64,000 nt of DNA from Paenibacillus durus (GCF_000756615.1 NZ_CP009288.1:3534001-3598000), one strand, 5' to 3'; numbered from the stretch's first letter, positions 24,063 to 32,749 are shown. The notes: a model not told the origin generated them from the letters alone. Numbers and translations: made by a program.

Positions 24063-25133
24063 TTATCCAAAATATCGGTGATAAACGCTCCTCGCCGCCG
24101 ATATGTCATTCGTTCCGTGAACAAGCGCTCTCCCATCCCCAAATACGACGACCCGGTAATCCCCGTCATTGAAGGAGACAAGATACGGATTGATGTCCAC
24201 CTTGCCCAGTCCCAGCCTAGACAGCCTGCTCGCGGTGTCGGGAAGCGAGATCGAGCCTCGGACCGCAGGACGAATCTGCACCGTATTCCGCCCGCAGAGC
24301 ACGTCGCTGCGCTCCGTGTTCGCTGCGGACAAATACGGATACACCGGGTCTTTGCCGCATGAAGGACAGTGCTCCTTGCGGGCGGCGCCGACGCCGATTT
24401 CCTGATACTCATTGCGCCAGATGTCAAATGTGAGCAGCTTCCGGCGGAGCTGCTCCTTGCGCCCGCCCAGCAGCTTAAGCGCCTCGGCCGTTGCGTTCGA
24501 TGTGACCATCTGCACGGCTTGCGGCAGAATGCCCGCCGTATCGCAGGTATCCCCGCCAAGCGGAACGGTACCGAGCAGGCAGTTGAGGCATGGCGTCTCG
24601 CCGGGAATGAATGTATAAGTGACTCCGTAGCTTGCCACGCAGGCGCCGTATATCCACGGAATGCCATGCTTCTGCGCAATATCGTTGAGGATAAGCCGGG
24701 TATCGAAATTATCCGTACCATCCATAATGAGATCGATCCCAGGCACGAGCGCCTCCAGCTCCTCCGCGCGAACGTCCATAATATGACTCTCCACCGTCAC
24801 TTCGGAGTTAATCGCCGACAGCCTTGCTTTGGCCGCCGCTGCTTTCGGTATGCGGCGCTCGGCGTCTTCCTCCGTGTACAATTGCTGACGCTGCAGATTG
24901 CTCCATTCCACATAATCCCGGTCGGCAATGACAACTCGTCCGACTCCGCAGCGGACCAGCGTCTCGGCAATGCCCGTACCGAGCGCTCCCGCTCCAACGA
25001 CAAGCACGCTCGATTCCGCCAGCTTCCGCTGGCCCTCCGCGCCGAACGGCGCAAACCGCACCTGGCGGGAGTACCGCCCTTCTCTTCCGGCGGCCGAGGA
25101 AGCCGTGTTTTCTTTTTCTTGATCTTTCTCCAT
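24063..25133 (-). CDS. ThiF/MoeB-family adenylyltransferase (E1-like)
   Basis: 356 residues from the ATG at 25133 (AAGGGGA eight bases upstream). It adenylates the C-terminal glycine of a ubiquitin-like sulfur carrier such as ThiS or MoaD. The nucleotide site is VLVVGAGALGTGIAETLVRCGVGRVVIADRD, with the arginine-containing EWSNLQRQQLYTEED following. DGTDNFDTRLILND is the MoeB/ThiF signature, and two zinc pairs CLNC and CPSC are present. A candidate catalytic cysteine lies in GGDTCDTAGILP. The C-terminus (about 265-356) is longer than ThiF and resembles a small appended domain rather than a full rhodanese. No thiS or moaD is adjacent, so thiamine versus molybdopterin cannot be decided. Confidence 0.9.
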   Translation of the reverse strand: MEKDQEKENTASSAAGREGRYSRQVRFAPFGAEGQRKLAESSVLVVGAGALGTGIAETLVRCGVGRVVIADRDYVEWSNLQRQQLYTEEDAERRIPKAAAAKARLSAINSEVTVESHIMDVRAEELEALVPGIDLIMDGTDNFDTRLILNDIAQKHGIPWIYGACVASYGVTYTFIPGETPCLNCLLGTVPLGGDTCDTAGILPQAVQMVTSNATAEALKLLGGRKEQLRRKLLTFDIWRNEYQEIGVGAARKEHCPSCGKDPVYPYLSAANTERSDVLCGRNTVQIRPAVRGSISLPDTASRLSRLGLGKVDINPYLVSFNDGDYRVVVFGDGRALVHGTNDISAARSVYHRYFG

Positions 25134-25156
25134 CCCGGTATGTCCCCTTCCTATAT

Positions 25157-25206
25157 TCAAAAGTCCGGGAAACACGGCGCCTTGTCGCCGTCTCCCGGAC
25201 TTTTCG
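25157..25206. terminator. Terminator of the ABC-F gene, possibly bidirectional
   Basis: AAGTCCGGGA (25161-25170) pairs with TCCCGGACTT (25193-25202), enclosing an inner ACGGCG/CGCCGT stem. Short T-runs flank both sides. On the minus strand it ends the ABC-F transcript about 30 bases after its stop. Confidence 0.8.
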
Positions 25207-25236
25207 ATTAAATTCTGGGCAAAGCATTAGCGAGTG

Positions 25237-26793
25237 CTAGACGGATTGTGTGGACCACTGCTCCACGTTCCACGTTTTGGTTACCCAATCTTCGTAGAAA
25301 TCGGGTTCGTGGGAAACGAGCAGAACGGTGCCTTTATACTCCTTGAGCGCCCGCTTCAGCTCATCCTTCGCCACAACGTCCAGGTGATTCGTCGGTTCGT
25401 CGAACAGAACCCAGTTGCTCTCGCGCATGAGCAGCTTGCACAGCCGGACCTTTGCCTGCTCTCCCCCGCTCAGCATGTTCAGCGGACGGGTAATATGCTC
25501 GTTCTTCAGCCCGCAGCGAGCCAGATGGGCCCGGACTTCATGCTGATTCAGACTCGAGAACTCATTCCAGACATCATCGATCGGCGTAATGTTGCCGGCC
25601 TTTACCTCCTGCTGGAAATAAGCGGGGTGCAGGAAGTCGCCCCGGTAGGTCTTCCCGCTCAGCGCCGGAATAACGCCCAGAATCGTCTTCAGCAGCGTTG
25701 ATTTGCCGACTCCGTTACAGCCAACGATAGCGATCTTGTCGCCGCGCTCGATTATCATGTTGAGCTTGTTTGGAAGCAGCGGGCGGTCATAACCGATCTC
25801 GAAGTCAATGCCTTCAAATACCGTCTTGCCGCTTGCCCGGCTCTCTTTGAACTGGAACGTAGGCTTGACAGCTTCTTCCGGCTTGTCGATCCGTTCCAGA
25901 CGATCAAGCTGCTTCTCCCGGCTCTTCGCCCGTCCCGAAGTCGAGTACCGCGCTTTGTTGCGCTGGATGAAATCCTCTTGCTTTTTAATAAATTCCTGCT
26001 GCTTCTCGTAAGCTTCGATATGCTGCGTCTTATTGATGTACGCCATATCCAGGAATTTCTCATAATTGGCCGTATAGCGCGTCATCTTCGCAAATTCCAG
26101 ATGATAGACGACATCGACGACCTTGTTCATGAACTCCGTGTCATGGGAAATCAGAATGAATGCATACGGATACTGCTTCAAATAATTGGTCAGCCAGTCG
26201 ATATGCTCCACATCGAGATAGTTGGTCGGCTCGTCAAGCAGCAGTACGTTCGGTTTCTCCAGCAACAATTTGGCCAGCAGCACCTTTGTCCGTTGTCCGC
26301 CGCTAAGGCTCGCCACGTCCCGGTCCAGTCCGATCGCGGACAGCCCGAGACCGTTGCCCATCTCCTCCACCTTAACGTCGATTAAATAGAAGTCGCCAAT
26401 ATCAAGCTGCTCCTGGATTTCGCCCATCTGCTCAAGCAAGAGCTCCAGCTCTTCCGGCGAGGCGTCGGCCATTTTCTCGGTGATGCCCATCATTTCCTGC
26501 TCCAGCTCAAGCAGCGGCAAGAACGCATCCTTCAGCACATCGCGGATCGTCTTGCCCGGCGTCAGAACGGTGTGCTGGTCCAGGTAGCCATAGCGGATCT
26601 TCGGGGTCCATTCCACCTTACCGCTGTCTTTCAGCAGTTTGCCCGTCAAAATATTCATCAGCGTCGACTTGCCGACGCCGTTCGCACCCACCAGACCGAC
26701 ATGCTCGCCCGCGAGCAGCCGGAACGATACATTCTTGAACAACTGACGGTCCCCGAAATTGTGGGCAACGTCCTCTACAGTAAGTAAACTCAT
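25237..26793 (-). CDS. ABC-F family ATPase (ribosome-associated)
   Basis: 518 residues with two ATP-binding cassettes and no membrane domain. Cassette 1: Walker A GANGVGKST, signature LSGGQRTKV, Walker B LLLDEPTNYLD. Cassette 2: GCNGVGKST, LSGGEQAKV, VLFDEPTNHLD. The inter-domain linker (about 240-320, Lys/Glu/Gln-rich, KQQEFIKKQEDFIQRNKARYST) is the P-site-tRNA-interacting motif region of translation ABC-F proteins. Both catalytic glutamates and the histidine after each Walker B (LISHD, LVSHE) are present. Length and style resemble Bacillus YfmM/YkpA-type proteins that relieve ribosome stalling. Antibiotic resistance cannot be claimed from sequence alone. It has its own terminator. Confidence 0.93.
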   Translation of the reverse strand: MSLLTVEDVAHNFGDRQLFKNVSFRLLAGEHVGLVGANGVGKSTLMNILTGKLLKDSGKVEWTPKIRYGYLDQHTVLTPGKTIRDVLKDAFLPLLELEQEMMGITEKMADASPEELELLLEQMGEIQEQLDIGDFYLIDVKVEEMGNGLGLSAIGLDRDVASLSGGQRTKVLLAKLLLEKPNVLLLDEPTNYLDVEHIDWLTNYLKQYPYAFILISHDTEFMNKVVDVVYHLEFAKMTRYTANYEKFLDMAYINKTQHIEAYEKQQEFIKKQEDFIQRNKARYSTSGRAKSREKQLDRLERIDKPEEAVKPTFQFKESRASGKTVFEGIDFEIGYDRPLLPNKLNMIIERGDKIAIVGCNGVGKSTLLKTILGVIPALSGKTYRGDFLHPAYFQQEVKAGNITPIDDVWNEFSSLNQHEVRAHLARCGLKNEHITRPLNMLSGGEQAKVRLCKLLMRESNWVLFDEPTNHLDVVAKDELKRALKEYKGTVLLVSHEPDFYEDWVTKTWNVEQWSTQSV

Positions 26794-26910
26794 AAATTCT
26801 CCGCAAGCTCCTATCTATATTTAAAATCATGGATATTCCGCAAGGCATACAACGATTAATTTTAGCATAAAAATCCCGTTTTCCGAAATATAAATGTTTA
26901 CATTTCTTTT

Positions 26911-28407
26911 TCATTTGCGCTGAAAAAAGCGCCCTTTTTTCCGTCCGCCGCCTTTTTCCAGTATACCGGCAAGCAGACCGCGAAGTTCCGATTCCAGGCT
27001 ACCGCCGCTTGCGAGAGGATCGGGCTGAAATGGCAGAGCATACACTTCCCGGACTCCCAGCGTCCGCCTTAGCAGCTCGGCGGCATGAAGTTCCGCCAGC
27101 GGAAGACCGATCTTCCAGCCGTTGTCCTGCCGCCAGCCGCTTCGGCGGAGCCATTGCAGCGTCTCCTCTATTCGCCAATCCGCCCCTGACGCAAGCACCA
27201 GGGGAATGTCGCCGCTGGCAAATTCAGCTTCCGCCCCTTTATACCCCCCGCTGCCCATATCCAGGACAATGTACCGGTAGCGGGCTCCGAGCTCTTTCAG
27301 ATTGCCACCCTCCGGGCGTTTCCAGCAATGAATGCCGTTTACCTCAATGGGAGCGTCTATCCCCGTGGATGGAGCCCGCCTCCCGGCGGCTTCGGTCATA
27401 GCGCTGATCCGCCCGTAGACAGGCGAATCGGGAGCATAATCAACCCAAGCTACCGGACCGCAGCGGCTTAGCAGACGTGCGGCAGCGAGCGACGTGTGTG
27501 TGACGCCGATGCCTGAAGCCGTCCCCATCAGCGTTACGATATGTGCCTTACCCTTGGCAGGCACCATTGTCCGCGCAAATACTTGCTGCCGGATTCCGGC
27601 GGATGAGCCCGAGTCGACATCTTCAAGCACCCGAAGCACCTCTTCCGCGCTGCCAAAGCGGTCTTCTGGCCTTGGCCGAAGCAGCCGCCGCAGCACGGGA
27701 ACCAGCATATCGGGCAGGCGTCCCTCCAGCCTGCGCTCCATCCCCGCCGCCCATTCGCTGTATTTGCCTCCGGTGGCCAAGTACAGAAGCAGTGCTCCTA
27801 GTCCATACAGATCGGAACGGTGATCGCTCTCGCCGCTCCCGTACTGCTCCGGCGCGGCGAAGCCGACCGTGCCCAGCTTGATTGTATCTTCTCCCGTGCC
27901 TCCCCTATGCCTGCGGGCGATCCCGAAATCGATCAGCATGAGCCCTTTTTCCGGAGCCAGCATAATGTTCGAGGGCTTCAGGTCGCGGTAGACGATAGGC
28001 GGATGATGCTCGTGAAGATACTTCAGCACCTCCAGCAGCTGCTTGGCGAACAGGAGCAAGGTCTCACCCGGAACTTTTCCGCCTACAGAATCCATATAAC
28101 GGTTCAGTGTCACACCTTCGATATAGTCCATTACGAGATAAGAGTAGCCGTCTTCATCCGGTGGAAAAAAATCAGCGACTCTCGGAAGTCTTCGATGATC
28201 CAGACTGATCAGCAGTTCCGCTTCGGCCTGAACGTTTGCATCATCTTGATTTTCCGACACACATTCTTTGACGGCCCAGCGCTTGCCGGGCAGACGTAAA
28301 TCCTCGCCCAGATGCACATGACTGCTTCCTCCCGAACCGATGATGCCCGCAATGGCGTATCGGCCGCCCAAGATCTGTCCAGGTTTCAGCTTTGATTTAT
28401 AGCGCAT
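26911..28407 (-). CDS. Ser/Thr protein kinase fused to a degenerate MinD-like P-loop domain
   Basis: 498 residues from the ATG at 28407 (GGAGGAG six bases upstream). Residues 1-265 form a Hanks-type kinase: glycine loop IIGSGGSSHVHLG, ATP lysine K47 in WAVKE, catalytic loop YRDLKPSN (D142), DFG at 160-162, activation segment APEQYG. Residues about 288-480 form a second domain, HIVTLMGTASGIGVTHTSLAAARLL, then WVDYAPDSP and YIVLDMGSGG (D383). These have the spacing of a MinD/ParA/CpaE-type ATPase, but the usual GKT/S lysine of Walker A is histidine (GVTHT). There is no transmembrane segment or PASTA repeat, so it is cytoplasmic, unlike PrkC. No substrate or phosphatase gene is adjacent. Confidence 0.88.
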   Translation of the reverse strand: MRYKSKLKPGQILGGRYAIAGIIGSGGSSHVHLGEDLRLPGKRWAVKECVSENQDDANVQAEAELLISLDHRRLPRVADFFPPDEDGYSYLVMDYIEGVTLNRYMDSVGGKVPGETLLLFAKQLLEVLKYLHEHHPPIVYRDLKPSNIMLAPEKGLMLIDFGIARRHRGGTGEDTIKLGTVGFAAPEQYGSGESDHRSDLYGLGALLLYLATGGKYSEWAAGMERRLEGRLPDMLVPVLRRLLRPRPEDRFGSAEEVLRVLEDVDSGSSAGIRQQVFARTMVPAKGKAHIVTLMGTASGIGVTHTSLAAARLLSRCGPVAWVDYAPDSPVYGRISAMTEAAGRRAPSTGIDAPIEVNGIHCWKRPEGGNLKELGARYRYIVLDMGSGGYKGAEAEFASGDIPLVLASGADWRIEETLQWLRRSGWRQDNGWKIGLPLAELHAAELLRRTLGVREVYALPFQPDPLASGGSLESELRGLLAGILEKGGGRKKGRFFQRK

Positions 28408-28431
28408 GTCTTTCTCCTCCAACTCAAAAAT

Positions 28432-28497
28432 TTAAAAAAAGAAAAGCATCCCGCTGCCGGAAGCCGCAACTTTTGCGGCTCACTTCGGCGGGATGCT
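28432..28497 (-). terminator. Rho-independent terminator of the methyltransferase operon
   Basis: Minus strand GCATCCCGC (28496-28488) pairs with GCGGGATGC (28454-28446), with an inner AGCCGCAA...TTGCGGCT hairpin, followed by TTTTCTTTTTTT. It ends the operon that begins with mutM. Confidence 0.9.
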
Positions 28498-28525
28498 TTC
28501 CCGGAAACAACTATAGGTCATGCCA

Positions 28526-29593
28526 TTAATATTTAATCATATAAAGTGTTATTTCGTCCCGGTTATGGAACAACTGCTTGGCCCGCTGAATCTGCATTCG
28601 CTCGGCTTCAAACATGGCCGTAATCTCTTTGATCAGCGCCAGCGGCTTCTTGTACATCAGCTTCACGGTGACGACTGCGGTTCCTCCGGGGGCCAGGCTG
28701 TAAAGCAGTCCCGTTACGAGCTTAGCCATCAGCTTCGGGCTCCAGCTCATGTCGCAGACGAGCAGATCAAATTCGTTCTCCTTGAATTTAACTTCCCCGG
28801 CATTTTTACGCAGCACCTTAAGACCTGGATGGTCCTTTAGCGATTCATGCATGCGCGCCGGATCGACGGCTGTCACCGCAAGGCCCCGTTCTAGCAGGAA
28901 AGACGTCCAGCCACCCGGCGCCGCCCCAATATCGAGCGCTCGCCGGAAGCCGCCGAATGGAATGCCGAATTCCTTCTCCGCTTCCATCAGCTTGAACTTC
29001 GCCCGCGAAATTTGGCCGTCCTCGCGGCGGAAGCGGATCGCTCCCCCGTTCCAATCGCTTAAATTGTCTTCGGGACGGGATACCCCGGCGTACAGCGCGT
29101 TCGAGGCCGCATAGACCGAGACGATCCAAGCCGGGCTCTGCACGGTAAATTCAGCTGCCACGCCTTCAAGCTTGGCCTGCAGCCATTCCCGCAGCTCACC
29201 TGGGCTGTCCCGCCAGAACGAATCATCGGTCTTGCGCACTTGAACGGCGATCCGCTCTCCTTGAAGCTCGCTTCGGCGGCTTAAATAGACCGCCAGCCGC
29301 TCCAGCGCTTCGCTTCCGCCTTCGTCCTGCAGCTGAACAGGCTGAATATGGCGCAGAAACATCGGCGGGTTCTCCCCAAGACGCCGCGTCACTTCTTCCG
29401 GTTCCGCGTGAAGCGTAGCCAAGAAGACTTCTCCCGGCAGCAGCAGCGTACTCTTGACCGAGCCGAACAGGCGCCGCAGCTCCTCCTGAGCATAGGGGGC
29501 AAAGCCGTGATTGGCGGTGCAAATGTATCTTGAAACCGTCTCGCTTACCGAAGGAGACAGACTGTGTTCTAAGCTTAGGTTAAGCTCGTTCAA
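28526..29593 (-). CDS. RlmM/FtsJ-like RNA methyltransferase
   Basis: 355 residues. The N-terminal part has a THUMP-like stretch (about 10-150: CTANHGFAPYAQEELRRLFG ... RIAVQVRKTDDSF). The C-terminal half is a Rossmann SAM domain with RALDIGAAPGGWTSFLLERG, VTAVDPARM and DLLVCDMSWSP. This is close to the RrmJ/RlmM arrangement that 2'-O-methylates 23S rRNA; the exact target is not assignable. The TTG start at 29593 overlaps the previous stop as TTGA and has GGAGG nine bases upstream, so it is coupled to the upstream ABC gene. A longer frame (29644) would overlap that gene by 55 bases without a ribosome site. Confidence 0.85.
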   Translation of the reverse strand: MNELNLSLEHSLSPSVSETVSRYICTANHGFAPYAQEELRRLFGSVKSTLLLPGEVFLATLHAEPEEVTRRLGENPPMFLRHIQPVQLQDEGGSEALERLAVYLSRRSELQGERIAVQVRKTDDSFWRDSPGELREWLQAKLEGVAAEFTVQSPAWIVSVYAASNALYAGVSRPEDNLSDWNGGAIRFRREDGQISRAKFKLMEAEKEFGIPFGGFRRALDIGAAPGGWTSFLLERGLAVTAVDPARMHESLKDHPGLKVLRKNAGEVKFKENEFDLLVCDMSWSPKLMAKLVTGLLYSLAPGGTAVVTVKLMYKKPLALIKEITAMFEAERMQIQRAKQLFHNRDEITLYMIKY

Positions 29594-30370
29594 ATGGATG
29601 AACCTCCACGTTTTATTTTTATCCAGGGATGCTCTTCCTCCCATTCGATCTCCACGGGAAGCTCATAGGCGGCAAGCATCATCTCACGGGTCAACACTTC
29701 TTTCTTCGGTCCCGCCCCGGCCAGCCTGCCTTCACGGATCAGCGCCACATGGGTAAACAGCGGCACAATCTCCTCAACATGATGTGTGACATACACGACG
29801 GTTACCTCCCGCCGGTTCAGCTTGTCCACCTCGGCCAGCATTTTTTCCCGTTCATAAAATCCAGTCCCGCGCAGGGCTCATCCATAATGACAGCTTCGGG
29901 TCCGCCATCAGGCAGCGCGCCAGCATCGCCTTCTTGCGTTCTCCCTGGGACAGTGTGCCGAAGGTATGATTAGCCAGACGCCCCATATTCATGTCTTCCA
30001 GCAGCGCAATCGCCTTGGCCTTAATTTCACCGGGAATCTGCTGATAAAAGCGCAGGTAAGCGTATGCTCCGGTGGCCACCACCTCCCAGACGGGATCGCG
30101 GAGCGTCAATTTCTCCATAAGCGACGGCCCGATGTAACCGATCTCCTTGCGTACTTCGCGCAGATCAACCTGGCCGTAGGTGTGGCCGAGCACCTCAACC
30201 GTGCCGCTGCTTGGGAACAGATAGCCGGTCATCATCTCGAGTAAGGTCGTCTTGCCCGATCCGTTGCGCCCGAGGATCACCCAATTCTCGCCTTCTTTAA
30301 TATCCAGCGATACATCGTCCAGGATTAGGTTCTCCTCCCTGCGCAGGGTAATATGCTGTAAAGAAATCAT
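29590..30370 (-). pseudogene. ABC transporter ATP-binding protein, broken by two frameshifts
   Basis: The frame starting at 30370 reads a normal ATPase: Walker A LGRNGSGKTT and signature LSQGERKK, up to ADPKLS near 29893. It then needs a one-base insertion to continue as IMDEPCAGLDF, and a second near 29862 to continue as YEREKMLAEVDKL...VTHHVEEIVPLF and the C-terminus at 29590. As read, translation stops at 29852, removing the Walker B glutamate and H-loop. With the two corrections it is about 260 residues, like YlmA-type single-cassette ATPases. The break could be real or an assembly error; its neighbours are intact and coupled by overlapping start/stop codons. The start forms TAATG with the preceding gene. 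Confidence 0.85.
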
Positions 30371-30693
30371 TATAAATTCACGCTCCTTATGTATTCCAGC
30401 ACACGCTCCACCGAAGATAGCGCATAATGAATGCGCGGCGGAAGGTCACGGTCTGCGTCAAATACAAGCAGCGCCGGAACGCTGGCAACGCGGTACTGCC
30501 TCACGATGCTTGGGAGAAGATTTACGTTGCCGGATACCAGCGCATAATCCCGGGGAAGCAGATGTTCGGCGACATGCATCATTTGGCGGGCCACTTTGCA
30601 TGTACCGCATAGCGGCGTCTCCAGAAACACGGCAAGGCGAGCCCCGCTGCGCCCAATTGCCTTCAACAGTTCGGGTTCATTCAATTCCTTCAT
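30370..30693 (-). CDS. Thioredoxin-like protein
   Basis: 107 residues, a single small thioredoxin fold. The active site is ETPLCGTCKVARQMM, a CGTC pair at about residues 29-32 at the start of helix 1, and the cis-proline is in VASVPALLVFD. No signal peptide is seen, so it is cytoplasmic. It is similar in size to YtpP-type thioredoxin-like proteins of Bacillus. It overlaps the upstream gene as ATGA and the downstream ATPase gene as TAATG, so it is tightly co-translated in the mutM operon. It probably reduces disulfides, but the partner is unknown. Confidence 0.85.
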   Translation of the reverse strand: MKELNEPELLKAIGRSGARLAVFLETPLCGTCKVARQMMHVAEHLLPRDYALVSGNVNLLPSIVRQYRVASVPALLVFDADRDLPPRIHYALSSVERVLEYIRSVNL

Positions 30694-31034
30694 GATCCAG
30701 AGGCCCCTGAAGCGATCTCGCGAAGCTTCTCCTCCGGTATCAGCCCGTAATGGACAGCCGTTTCTCCAGGTTTTGCCGGGTAAAGAAGCTCGAACATTTC
30801 TTTTCTGCCCTCCGTACTTGAGGTATGCAGATAGATCTCCCTGGGGAAAAGCGCTTCAAGAACGATGGTTTTGGCTACGTATCCGCCGTTTTCGTCTTCC
30901 GGCCCCATATCGTAGTCTAGTGAGAGGACGCCGACCTCACATTCACGAAGCAGCAGCAGACATTCCTCCGTCGTCCGGGCAAGCGTAAATCCTTGGGGAA
31001 CCCGCCTGTAATCGTCCATATATACATGGATCAT
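30690..31034 (-). CDS. Small receiver-like protein (cyclic-phosphate-processing receiver type)
   Basis: 114 residues. It opens MIHVYMDDYRRVPQGFTLARTTEECLLLL and has LSLDYDMGPEDENGGYVAKTIV, the sequence style of the small receiver-like cREC_REC family, which is linked by computational analyses to cyclic-phosphate RNA end processing. The acidic residues D7/D8, D40 and D42 could bind a metal. There is no output domain. It lies 18 bases after nfo and overlaps the thioredoxin-like gene by ATGA. The family call is from memory of its motifs, and no biochemical function is shown for this protein. Confidence 0.65.
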   Translation of the reverse strand: MIHVYMDDYRRVPQGFTLARTTEECLLLLRECEVGVLSLDYDMGPEDENGGYVAKTIVLEALFPREIYLHTSSTEGRKEMFELLYPAKPGETAVHYGLIPEEKLREIASGASGS

Positions 31035-31052
31035 TCGTTCACCGCCCCTTTT

Positions 31053-31904
31053 TTACGCTTCAAACCATGACAGCACCGCTGCAATTTCATCTCTGTGCGT
31101 GCCGTCCGTTCCTTTTTCGGTCTCCAAAATGGCCGGTTTGCCAAGCAGAGGCTCCGATGTCAGCAGCTCTTTCAGTCCTTTTTCGCCGATTTGGCCCCTG
31201 CCTACCCCGGCATGCCTGTCCCGCTTGGAGGAGTAAGGATACCGGGAATCGTTGAGATGAACGGCAGTCAGATGCGGCCAGTAATTCAGCCTATAGCCCG
31301 ACTCCAGCAAATCGCCGCTGCGCTCCGGATTCCATATGCCTGCCGCAAAGGCGTGGCATGTATCGAAGCAAAACCCGATTTTTTCAGGATACCGGCTAAG
31401 TTCGCGGATCTTGACCAGCTCCTCCAGCGTCGTCCCCTCGAAACCGCCGTTTCCCGCCTGGTTCTCAATCAGCAGCTTGGCCGTCCCTGTCCAAGAATGA
31501 AGCGTTTCATTTATACATTGTATAATATTTTGATAGCCTTGTAACGGCGGCAGCTTCTGAAAATGCCCGAAATGCACGACGACCCCCAGCGATCCGCACG
31601 CTTCGGCGATCTCCAAGTCGTTAAGCAGCGACCGAACCATCACTTCCCTGCTTGGCGAGTCCGTATCGCCTGCCGCGAGATTGGTAGGATAGGGCGTATG
31701 GGCGACGCACAACAGTCCTTTTTCCCGGCAATATGACGCGCAAGCTCCCGCATCCCTTGTATCCACAGCCTTAAGCTGCAAGCTTCGGGGATTTTTCGGA
31801 AAATATTGAAAACAGCCCGCTCCGCTCCTCCATGCCGCTCTGGCAGCCTGAGCGTAGCCGCTCCTAATGCTGACATGCGCCCCGATCCGGGGCTCAGTGC
31901 TCAT
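31053..31904 (-). CDS. nfo: Endonuclease IV (apurinic/apyrimidinic)
   Basis: 283 residues. It cuts DNA 5' of abasic sites left by glycosylases such as MutM. Metal-binding motifs typical of the family are visible: IGAHVSIRSGY, VVVHFGHFQKLP, LLIENQAG, GFCFDTCHAFAAG, HLNDSRYPYSSKRDRHAGVGRGQIGEKGL, and ILETEKGTDGTH. It is slightly shorter than Bacillus YqfS. The ATG at 31904 lies within the last codons of mutM (11-base overlap), so the two base-excision-repair enzymes are co-translated. A longer frame upstream lies inside mutM and is not family-like. Confidence 0.96.
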   Translation of the reverse strand: MSTEPRIGAHVSIRSGYAQAARAAWRSGAGCFQYFPKNPRSLQLKAVDTRDAGACASYCREKGLLCVAHTPYPTNLAAGDTDSPSREVMVRSLLNDLEIAEACGSLGVVVHFGHFQKLPPLQGYQNIIQCINETLHSWTGTAKLLIENQAGNGGFEGTTLEELVKIRELSRYPEKIGFCFDTCHAFAAGIWNPERSGDLLESGYRLNYWPHLTAVHLNDSRYPYSSKRDRHAGVGRGQIGEKGLKELLTSEPLLGKPAILETEKGTDGTHRDEIAAVLSWFEA

Positions 31905-32709
31905 GCTGGCAATCCGGGCAGTAGAACACCTTGCGGCTGGACAGTTCCGACTTGACGATCGTTCCCCTGCAGCGTTCGCAGGTCTCGCCTTCGCGGTCGT
32001 ATACCTTGCATCTATCATTATAGCTGCCCGTGACCGTATCGCCCGCCATAAAAGGCATCTCCATGTAGCCCCCGATGTCTGCCGCCTCGCTCAGCACTTT
32101 GCGGACTGCGGCGTACAAGCGGGTTATCGAATCGGGCGTTAGCCCCTGAACGGGGGCTGACGGCAGCAGCGCCGCTTCGAAGGCGATTTCGTCGGCATAG
32201 CAGTTGCCGATTCCGGCAAGCACCTGCTGGTTCACCAGCAGGCTTTTGAGCGCACCGCGCCTGCCCTTCAGCAGATCGGCGAACCGCTCTTCGTTCATCC
32301 GCCGGTCCAGCAGTTCGGGACCCAGCTTGGCGAGGGCCGCCTCGGTCTCCTTGACAGATAATAGATGCAGATAGCCAAGGCGCAAGCCCATAAAATATAA
32401 TATCCGGTCGCCGAAGGCGATCTCCACCTGCGTGCTGCGGTCCGGACGTTCTTCCTCCGTTCCGTAGAACAGCAGCCCTCCAAGCATCAGATGCAGCAGC
32501 AGCCGGCGGCCGTCATTCAGATGGAACACCAGATGCTTTCCCCTGCGTTCGACAAAAACGATGCGCGCGCCGGCAAGTCTCTCTACGAACACTTCCGGCT
32601 CCACATTTATCGATTTCTCCCTGTTAATCGTCACTCCGGTGATCGGTAAATTAACGATATGCTTCGAGAGCAGCCTGCGGTAGTTCTCCATTTCCGGAAA
32701 TTCCGGCAT
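31894..32709 (-). CDS. mutM: Formamidopyrimidine-DNA glycosylase
   Basis: 271 residues. It removes oxidised purines (8-oxoguanine, Fapy) and nicks the abasic site. The N-terminus PEFPEMENYRRLL supplies the catalytic proline (P2) and glutamate (E3). KSLLVNQQVLAGIGNCYADEIAFEAALLP is the helix-two-turn-helix, and the C-terminal zinc finger is CERCRGTIV...FYCPDC. The usual opening PELPEVET is altered to PEFPEMEN, but the catalytic residues remain. It is the first gene of an operon continuing into nfo and the genes down to the RNA methyltransferase. Confidence 0.95.
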   Translation of the reverse strand: MPEFPEMENYRRLLSKHIVNLPITGVTINREKSINVEPEVFVERLAGARIVFVERRGKHLVFHLNDGRRLLLHLMLGGLLFYGTEEERPDRSTQVEIAFGDRILYFMGLRLGYLHLLSVKETEAALAKLGPELLDRRMNEERFADLLKGRRGALKSLLVNQQVLAGIGNCYADEIAFEAALLPSAPVQGLTPDSITRLYAAVRKVLSEAADIGGYMEMPFMAGDTVTGSYNDRCKVYDREGETCERCRGTIVKSELSSRKVFYCPDCQHEH

Positions 32710-32749
32710 AATTCATCGTCCTCTCCTATTGTGAAATGCAGCTCTGCCA

